64,000 bases of DNA, taken from assembly GCA_022539475.1 (NCBI GenBank), contig VCMS01000178.1, positions 1-64,000 on the forward strand, read 5' to 3'. This stretch comes from Gracilaria domingensis (taxonomy: Eukaryota > Rhodophyta > Florideophyceae > Gracilariales > Gracilariaceae). This document shows, one piece after another, positions 57,450-64,000 of this stretch. Every line of letters begins with the position of its first letter. Position 1 is the first letter of the stretch. The translations under genes were made by a program, and so were the position numbers. Under the pieces are notes generated by a model, which did no database searches, was not told the origin of the DNA, and saw only the letters and a program-made list of their open reading frames with translations.

Positions 57450-59882
57450 TTATAATGGCACGCTGATACCTCTTAAAGCTGCGATCCGACGAGCAAGCTT
57501 CTTGTGGTCTATAGTAGTGTAACCCTCCATAGCCTGAAGAAAAGAGGATCTTTCTGATTTTGCTTCTAGAAGCTTGCAGATTAACGTCATTTCGGGAGAA
57601 GGCGAAACTCCCAGGGATGCTATAACGTTGCATATATAATCAACGTCCGTGGCTAGCTGGCGAGTGCCGCCTTCTGAAAGACGTGATAAGCTACCTATTT
57701 TCTCGACGTAGAACTCCATTGTGGCAATTGTAAGCACTGATATCCACATCCCCGCAAAAGAGAGCTCGTCATCCACGTTTGCACTACGTTTGCAAAAAGC
57801 GTACGGGGACTTTGGCATAGCAAAACGAGCGTCTTCTTCGTCAGGGATGAATGGTTCTAGTTGTTGCGGAATGGTCATTAGATAGTCCGCTACCTCTGTT
57901 GCATAGGCTAAAGGAGAGCTCGATACACTGGATAATGTTTCATCATCACCGTCGACATTCCAAAAGTCTTCACCATTGAAAGCGTTGAAGCGGTCTTGGA
58001 CCCCATTGAACATGCTTTCATATACAAGACGATGTACAACATCGATTAGATTTCCGAAGTCATTGGCGCTCTCCAGCATCTCAAACTCCGATACAGTCCT
58101 GCGGGTAAGCCCCGAGTCTCGAACAAGTTCCCACACAATGCCAGCTTCAGCGGGACTTGTTTCGGCCTGAGTCAAAAACTGTTGAATCCTTTTCTTGCGT
58201 GAAACCTGTACTACTGACGCAACTTCCAGGACAGGGGTAGCGGTTCCAACTGCTATCGCAAACAAAGACTCTTTCTTTCCGTCCCATGTCCTTTTTAGAA
58301 TACTTGTGGACGTCAATAAACGAAGGACGTCGCTTATGTTAGTCCATTCATCTGTGCTCTGCGCACTGGACGACATTCTGAGTACAGCAATTATCCGCTC
58401 TGAGAGTTCTGATGCAATAGCGCCGCTTGTTCTTTTCATGACATCAATCCCGATGCCGCAAGTGCGCTCAATAAGAATTGTCAAAGTGCCGTCGAGCAAT
58501 GTAAGAGCGTCCTTGGACAAAACATCCACATCTTTCGCGATAAGACCGAGAATTGGTCGCCTCACATCTGATCCCCCTTCCCGCTGTGCTGAAGGGCTCA
58601 CAGAGTCCAGGGCTCCGAGCTTTATGCTGCGCGCCAGTCGTCGAGCACTTTGCACGGATATCAAAGAGAAGTTATCCCAAAACTTTCGATAGGGAAGTAG
58701 GAGAGAAGAAATGGCATCTTGAATAGCGAGCATAACCTCGTCGCCCACGTCAGAAATTTCCTCTTCTCCTCCTTCGACCTCTACAACGTTGTCCATAACG
58801 CTCGGTAGGAAGGTGCGGCCGATTCTACCACATGAACGTATGCTGCGAAGCGCGACTGAATACAGATTGAAATCAGCGCTATCTCCAGCTTTTACGACTA
58901 GTGGAGGTGAAAGACCACCCATGCTTGCCGACACCAACTCGGGCAAAACTATATCACAAAGATCGGGAAAAGCCTCTAGCAACCATGTACGCTCTGCGAC
59001 AAGCATTTCTTCGAGCTTATCGTAGAAAGTTTGCAGCGCACTATCAGATTTCGGAGCGCAAAGGTTTGCTTCGAGAATGCGAGAACTGACGGAGTCGTTG
59101 TCTTCATCTCTATCTTCCAAGAGTACCGACCATGCTCTAGACCAGAGGCTCCGAACCTCGGCTGCACGGAGGGAGCCGTATTGGGTACGAAACGCATTCT
59201 CGCGACCGGCGTGATCGTAAACTATTCGTGCGTTACGTGCTGCAGACGTATTGCGTTGTTCCAAAGCTCGCTGTAACTGTGGCTTGGCGAGCTGCTCTAG
59301 AGAGGCATCCGCTCCTTCAAGTTGAGTGACTCGCGAATTGAACTCTGATATTTGCCGCAATGGAAGCAGCGAGGTCCGAAGTTGAGAGACGAGATCAGCA
59401 GCCTGTACAAGATCAGCTCCATCTGCTGCAGAAGAAGCCAGCAGCGACGACAATCGATCAAGCAGAGTATCGACGGTGACGGCAGTGCTCAGCAATTGGG
59501 CTGTGTCCTGAACGCGTCGAACCACGGTGTCAGCGTCGGCGATCGTTTTCACACTAGAAACGACTGAAGTTTCAACGCCGGCAACTCTTTCACCAACACC
59601 GTCAACACTGGTTCGTAGAGCAGTAGCTCGCTGGCGGACACGCTCGGTTTCTCGTACGACCCACGGGATTGCGGATAACGCAGACTTTAAAGACTGGTCT
59701 AACGTAGAGTGTGCCTCTCGAACAGCATCGTTTGTTGCATCGAGTAGCTGATTCAGGGTGATGGCATTTTGGGTCGTCTGTGTGTGAGATAAGACTGCGT
59801 TCAGCCATGTTGAAGAATGAAATGAGTCAGGGTCCAAATCGAAATCATGAGATCGAGGCAGGGGAGCATCGACGGAAGACAT
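57450..59882 (-). CDS. COG7: Conserved oligomeric Golgi complex subunit 7
   Basis: 810 residues, near the usual length for COG7. The N-terminal part (DSFHSSTWLNAVLSHTQTTQ, then DQSLKSALSAIPWVVRETER) matches the conserved COG7 opening, in which a single helical segment is followed by a heptad coiled coil. Later features are LQRALEQRNTSAARNARIVY and YGSLRAAEVRSLWSRAW. COG7 belongs to lobe B of the COG tether, needed for retrograde Golgi transport and glycosylation. Single open frame, divergent from RLP24. Confidence 0.85.
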   Translation of the reverse strand: MSSVDAPLPRSHDFDLDPDSFHSSTWLNAVLSHTQTTQNAITLNQLLDATNDAVREAHSTLDQSLKSALSAIPWVVRETERVRQRATALRTSVDGVGERVAGVETSVVSSVKTIADADTVVRRVQDTAQLLSTAVTVDTLLDRLSSLLASSAADGADLVQAADLVSQLRTSLLPLRQISEFNSRVTQLEGADASLEQLAKPQLQRALEQRNTSAARNARIVYDHAGRENAFRTQYGSLRAAEVRSLWSRAWSVLLEDRDEDNDSVSSRILEANLCAPKSDSALQTFYDKLEEMLVAERTWLLEAFPDLCDIVLPELVSASMGGLSPPLVVKAGDSADFNLYSVALRSIRSCGRIGRTFLPSVMDNVVEVEGGEEEISDVGDEVMLAIQDAISSLLLPYRKFWDNFSLISVQSARRLARSIKLGALDSVSPSAQREGGSDVRRPILGLIAKDVDVLSKDALTLLDGTLTILIERTCGIGIDVMKRTSGAIASELSERIIAVLRMSSSAQSTDEWTNISDVLRLLTSTSILKRTWDGKKESLFAIAVGTATPVLEVASVVQVSRKKRIQQFLTQAETSPAEAGIVWELVRDSGLTRRTVSEFEMLESANDFGNLIDVVHRLVYESMFNGVQDRFNAFNGEDFWNVDGDDETLSSVSSSPLAYATEVADYLMTIPQQLEPFIPDEEDARFAMPKSPYAFCKRSANVDDELSFAGMWISVLTIATMEFYVEKIGSLSRLSEGGTRQLATDVDYICNVIASLGVSPSPEMTLICKLLEAKSERSSFLQAMEGYTTIDHKKLARRIAALRGISVPL

Positions 59883-60239
59883 TTTCTGCGTATAGCCGTC
59901 ATTGAGCAGAAGAGTTCAATTGCGGTGGGCGGTTTCTCCCTTGAGGACAGCGTCAGCAGTTGGATGCCACTGGAAGTCTGGATTCTATCTGGACTACTTC
60001 GCCACTTTTCCAAAGTTAAAAATATTTATACATTCTGTACACCTTACGAGCGCCCTTGTGGGCGGGGCTTCGTCGTCGTAAGAGCAAAGAGACCAAGCAT
60101 CCACCTTCGTAACATATTTGCTACGCAGTTGCCTTCCCGCTTTTCTAAGAGTTCTGAGCTTTCTTCCTGTGTCACCTTAGCTCTACTACCGCACTCAATC
60201 GTTCAATCCAGTCTTTTCGAATCGTTCTAAGATAGCGGG
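59883..60239. promoter_or_regulatory. Divergent promoter region, COG7 / RLP24
   Basis: 357 bp between the two ATGs. No TATA box or hairpin stood out. Confidence 0.45.
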
Positions 60240-60734
60240 ATGAGGCTTGAAAAATGCTATGTATGCTCCTCAACAATCTATCCAGGACATGGGAGCATGT
60301 TTGTCCGCAATGACGCAAAGATATTCAGGTTCTGTCGATCGAAGTGTCGCCGAAACTTTAATTTAAAGCGTAACCCCCGGAAGCTGCGTTGGACAAAAGC
60401 CTTCCGCAAAGCCGCTGGAAAGGAGCTTGCGATTGACACCACTTTCGCTTTTGAGAGACGGCGAAACAGAGCTGTCAAATATGATCGTGAGCTGGTCGCC
60501 AAAACTCTGCAAGCTATGCCTGTAATCCAAAAGGTTAGGAGCGACAGGCAGCATGACTTTTACAGGACACGAATGGTCGAAAGAGAGAAAGAAACAAGGA
60601 AGGATGCGTTGCGCGAGCTGGCTACTGGCTTGGATGTCATTCGCCCACTTGTCGTGCGGGAGAAGTTGCGCGAACGAGAAGAGAAGGAAGGCGCGATGGA
60701 AGTTGTCGAAGAGGGCGCTGTGGAAACGAAATAG
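60240..60734 (+). CDS. RLP24: Ribosome biogenesis protein RLP24
   Basis: 164 residues. [20 protein letters not shown] with [10 protein letters not shown] is the L24e zinc ribbon (Cys at 6, 9, 32, 36). [19 protein letters not shown] is diagnostic of RLP24 rather than cytosolic eL24. RLP24 holds the eL24 site on pre-60S particles and recruits the Drg1 AAA ATPase for release in the cytoplasm. The acidic/basic C-terminal tail ([17 protein letters not shown]) is the Drg1-binding part in yeast. Confidence 0.94.
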   Translation: MRLEKCYVCSSTIYPGHGSMFVRNDAKIFRFCRSKCRRNFNLKRNPRKLRWTKAFRKAAGKELAIDTTFAFERRRNRAVKYDRELVAKTLQAMPVIQKVRSDRQHDFYRTRMVEREKETRKDALRELATGLDVIRPLVVREKLREREEKEGAMEVVEEGAVETK

Positions 60735-60781
60735 AAGTAGGATATGATTTCACTAAACATCCGATTGCTGCCCATCATCTG

Positions 60782-60818
60782 GAATCTGTACGGGGTCAAC
60801 TAGACCCCGTACAGATTC
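60782..60818. terminator. 16-bp inverted repeat just past RLP24
   Basis: GAATCTGTACGGGGTC (60782-60797), loop AACTA, then the exact reverse complement (60803-60818), 48 bases after the RLP24 stop. Likely an RNA hairpin in the 3' UTR or 3' end; function inferred. Confidence 0.6.
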
Positions 60819-61359
60819 TAAGATGCTGTTTCACGTTAGTTTTGTGTGTGTTAAACGCGTGTTCACTTCGTAGAGCCATAGCAAGACACAAGCTGTCACG
60901 AACTCTAGATCTCTGTACAACATAAATATACGCCATGCCCACATCTCAGTCTGACAAAACGACCCTCTTCTTTGCCACACACGCTATTGTCCTTCTCCTC
61001 GTTCTCCATGTTCATATTAAACTGCGCAACAAACCGGCGCAGTCTTCGAAACGACTTCGAGTATCCAAGAACGTTAAATTCTTGCAAACAGGTATTGTAA
61101 GACCACACGCCCATACAATGCCTTGGAGAAAGTTATTATTGCGTTGCGGGGAAGATACGGTATTCATCGGAAACCGGCCTTGCGAACAGTGCGGCGCTGA
61201 CGTCGGGCGCAGCGCTTGTGATTCTAGTGTCCTAGAGTCGGGCACAGCGATAGTAAACGTCATATGCTGGCGAGTAGTTAGTGACGGCGCGACGACGATG
61301 ACGACAGCGACGGTACCAGCAACAACGGGTTGTGGTGCACGTCCTGGCAGCGCTTTACC
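60819..61359. other. Intergenic, no supported gene
   Basis: Overlapping frames on both strands (60935-61375 +, 61012-61371 -) have no recognisable motif. The plus frame has one hydrophobic segment (FATHAIVLLLVLHVHI), too weak to call. Confidence 0.4.
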
Positions 61360-62484
61360 AGGCTGGACCACTTGATGGTGCCAGATGTGGTTGCCGCGGT
61401 CGACAACTTGATGCGGCAGTGCTCGCAGGCTAATAAGTTGATGCGCAGGCGCACGAAGTGCACGTGCTTGTTGAGGTCAGAATGCTGCCAAAGCGTCTGC
61501 TGCAGTGCGGACATACTTTCGGCCTCTTGTTGAGGTGTACCACGCGTAGATGCTTGACGGCGTGGTCCTTCTTGATGAAGAGGTAGTTACACACGTTGCC
61601 CTCGAACCGGCGCTCGTCCTTGTGCTGCGCGCCGATGGGCGACATGAGGTTGTTGCGGCGGCGGAACGTGAGCGCACACATCATGCACTGGTGCGGCTAA
61701 GCGGCGGCGTGCGCGCGCGACACCAGCTTGAAGACTCACCGATGACGGGCACGGGCGGCGTGTAGTTGCGCAGCTGCGCGATGAGCGCGTCGTCGCCGAC
61801 GGGAGCGGTGGCGTGGCGGCTGGGCGTGCGTCTAGCCGATGACTAGAGCGAGCGAACGGACGGCAGCGGCGCGTTGAGCTGCGGTGGCGGCGCCAGCGGC
61901 AGCCACCGTCTGAACAAGGTGATACGCTCACCAGTGACGGAGAGGAGAAAGTCGACCAGCGTGCGCACCGCGACGAAGTTTGGATTCTAAACTTTGAAAC
62001 TTCGGATGCTGGAGGGAGAAGAGCCATCGCAGCGGGCGTGAGACGATGCGCGTGGTGTTCTGCTCTGTCGATTGAGTTGGAAGCGGCAGGGGAGGCGGCT
62101 GCGGCGGCGTGGTCGTCGTCGCGCACGACGGCGCGCATGGTGGAGAAGGAATGCTGCGCGGCGGCCAGCACGTGCGTGTCGCGCAGCGAGAGCGCGCGCA
62201 CGGCGCCGCGCGACGCGTCCACCAGGGGGCAGAAGCAGCACGCGGTGGTCGGCGTACGCGTCGTAGTTGGTGTCGTTCTCCGCGTCGCTCAAGAGCAGCG
62301 CGCGCGCAAAGTGGCGCGCGCATCGTCCTCCTCCTCCATCGCGCGGCGGCGGATGCGGCGGCGGTGGTGGCGCTGCGTGCGGGCGCGCGGTGGCGGTGGC
62401 GCAGCTCGTGCGCGGCGGCGAGCTCGTGACGCTGGGCGCGCCAGTGCACACGTAGCGACGCTGAGCGCGACGCGCACAGCGCCA
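61360..62484 (-). pseudogene. Broken C2H2 zinc-finger gene
   Basis: Three fingers are readable, each with a lesion. Finger 1, CMMCALTFRRRNNLMSPIG, has Pro where the first His belongs. Finger 2, FEGNVCNYLFIKKDHAVKHL, has Gly where the first Cys belongs. Finger 3, CPHCSRRF, loses one base and continues in another frame as WQHSDLNKHVHF. Upstream an in-frame TAG interrupts the coding sequence (61843-61845), and the N-terminal part (DAENDTNYDAYADHRVLLLP, then VDASRGAVRALSLRDTHVLA) jumps frame near 62227. A possible intron lies at 61697-61739 (GTGAGT...TTAG). The original gene was probably a nuclear DNA-binding regulator. Sequencing error in this GC-rich DNA is possible but would not explain the lost ligands. 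Confidence 0.7.
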
Positions 62485-63544
62485 TTTACTTTCCAAGGCG
62501 AAATTGCTTCTTTGCACGTTCGTACCACCTATTCACCACCATCCCTGCACATTCCAACCTTTTCACAACCTAGATTCTGAGCACTTTTCCAGTCTATCAA
62601 GAGCAGGGATATCTCTTAACCAGGTCAAAAGAATCATGGCATCGTGGAGCTTCAATTATTTAGGAGTCGTAGTATACGACGGCGATCGTGTTTGCTCAAG
62701 AGAGCTGGGGTTTGAAGTCGCTGTCTTCGTGACTTCGACTTGTGACCCATTAAATGGGCCGCTCCAGCTCGTGCACGGTAGTACAACCCCTTCTCTTCCG
62801 GCTTGGTGGCAGGGTAAAACCTAGCTCTTGCAGCTTGATTAGACTTCCCTGGTCGCGGGAAATAGCGCACCTGTTGTTGGAAGACTCTGCGCAAATACAG
62901 AAACATGACGATTGTGGATCTGGATTGCGTACGCGTTTGGTCCTTTCCTCAGCGATAAAGACCCAGGTGATTTCTAATACGCAAGAGCAGGTCTGAACGT
63001 GCGTCGACGATGTCAGGATGTGTATCAAGAGTCTTGATTCAAGACGATCATCTACGACGATACCGCGGTACCTGTACCGTCGTAGGTAATCGAATCGCAC
63101 TGGTGCGAATTGTCACGCTCATTTCGATTTGACCTTTGCCCCACCTTCGGGAGAAAGTCATCACGTTCTTTAAGAGTAAGTAACCTTCATATTCTCCCAG
63201 TGGGGATACCAAAGGTTCGAACGGGACCGTTTTTTGGGGCTGTGGGCCGATATGTTCCCGGACCATGAGGCCCATAGAGTTCAATTCAGTCGATGCATTT
63301 TTGCAGATCATATCATGGGGTCAACCTGAAACGCCCAAAATGGTACTGCAAACAACGTTTCGCTTCCGCTTCGTCGCATTCAGCTTCGTTCCAAACGAAA
63401 CGGTGTGCTCAGTTTGTGATACATCTCTCACAGACTAGCAGTGCCCACCCCTTTAATTGCAGCTGAGTTCAAGCGGTTGAGAATTGCCGGAATTGACAAC
63501 GTCTTCATCTCCTTCCCCTTGGTTTGTCCCGCAAAGGTCTGAGC
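62485..63544. other. Intergenic between zinc-finger pseudogene and TMEM120-like gene
   Basis: No supported gene. It holds ATCAAGA-G-TCTTGAT (63024-63038), CTACGACG/CGTCGTAG (63052-63085) and the palindrome TACCGCGGTA (63061-63070). Confidence 0.5.
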
Positions 63545-64000
63545 ATGGTGGTCACCGCAGGCAGATCAACTTCCGCAAACAGCCTTGATTCTTCTATTTT
63601 GAACAGCCTCAAAGCGTCACAAGATGATCTGGATCGTTTGGCTGATGCCCTGCAGTCCAGTTTGAAAGAACTCCATAGTTTGCAGGACAGTTTCGAGACA
63701 GCCGTGAAGAAGCAACAGAAAGCCCTTAAAGCTGCTTCCAAGGTCTGTTCCGCGATGTCATCTCGTCGAAGAAGACGTGGCCGCGATGCCGAGGAGGATG
63801 TAGACAATCGTGCAGCCGCTGAGTCAGAGTCATCTGAATCAGCAACTGGCGCAAATGATTCGGTATCTCTCGAACACGTTTCCGAAGAACTACGTTCGAT
63901 TTCGAATCGGCTGCATAGCAGTCAACAACTCATGCCGGCAACTGGAGGATTTTTCGTGGAATGCTTCTTGGGATCAATCAATGTCCGCTTTGCCCGCAAG
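63545..64000 (+). CDS. TMEM120 (TMPIT)-like membrane protein, 5' part
   Basis: The frame starts MVVTAGRSTSANSLDSSILN and runs open for 152 codons to the window edge. A coiled coil (DLDRLADALQSSLKELHSLQ then KKQQKALKAASKV) precedes a basic/acidic linker, then LPA-type QLMPATGGFFVECFLGSINV. TMEM120 proteins have the same order: coiled coil with a Leu-x-Asp/Gln motif, then a Leu-Gly-x-x-Asn-Val strand before six membrane helices. They are multi-pass proteins of the nuclear envelope and ER with a coenzyme-A-binding pocket. The membrane part would lie beyond this window. Confidence 0.55.
   Translation, partial: MVVTAGRSTSANSLDSSILNSLKASQDDLDRLADALQSSLKELHSLQDSFETAVKKQQKALKAASKVCSAMSSRRRRRGRDAEEDVDNRAAAESESSESATGANDSVSLEHVSEELRSISNRLHSSQQLMPATGGFFVECFLGSINVRFARK

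Overview
The window is nuclear DNA of an intron-poor, gene-dense photosynthetic eukaryote. Nearly all recognisable host genes are single open frames, one small gene has a GT-AG intron, and a tRNA-Met gene carries a short intron just 3' of the anticodon. An apparently organelle-targeted dihydroxy-acid dehydratase and a BASS-type transporter with basic N-terminal leaders sit beside COG7, Exo84, a TMF-type golgin, Aurora kinase, TFIIH and Mediator subunits. This fits a compact algal genome; a florideophyte red alga (Chondrus-like) is my best guess, by inference only.

Layout. 1-6 kb: a tnp2/CACTA-type transposase, decayed sequence, and a cluster of direct and inverted 12-bp repeats. 6-8 kb: a truncated REJ/polycystin-like frame. 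8.5-17.5 kb: a large mobile element coding for a Cys-rich transposase-like protein, a PIF1-like helicase and two overlapping ORFs. A palindrome (core GACA-N4-TGTC, consensus CGRGACAYATATGTCYCG) recurs 12 times across it, inside and outside genes. 17.5-21 kb: a 127-bp tandem duplication and three AT-richer hypothetical genes. 21-29 kb: tandem-C2 protein, BASS transporter, PPR protein and RCHY1-like E3 ligase, with GC-rich 5' ends. 29-31 kb: hairpin-rich spacer, tRNA-Met, TFIIH subunit TFB5. 31-44 kb: MED1-like, TMF golgin, TFIIIC-6-like, Aurora, Exo84 and DHAD. 44-54 kb: MRM1-like methyltransferase, BCS1-like AAA, cyclase-family protein, GT92-type glycosyltransferase and poly(A) polymerase. 54-64 kb: SR-tailed hypothetical, DHRS1-like SDR, COG7, RLP24, a broken C2H2 zinc-finger gene, and the start of a TMEM120-like gene at the right edge.

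Host genes are mostly housekeeping and arranged as divergent or convergent pairs with short spacers. Three Golgi/secretory genes (TMF golgin, Exo84, COG7) and three basal transcription genes (TFB5, MED1-like, TFIIIC-6-like) lie in the window, the latter within about 5.4 kb. The most unusual material is the 8.5-17.5 kb element: its palindrome is written in all three reading frames of its own genes, so selection appears to act on the DNA. A second theme is a set of sequence-unrelated inverted repeats with a single-base spacer, concentrated in intergenic DNA.
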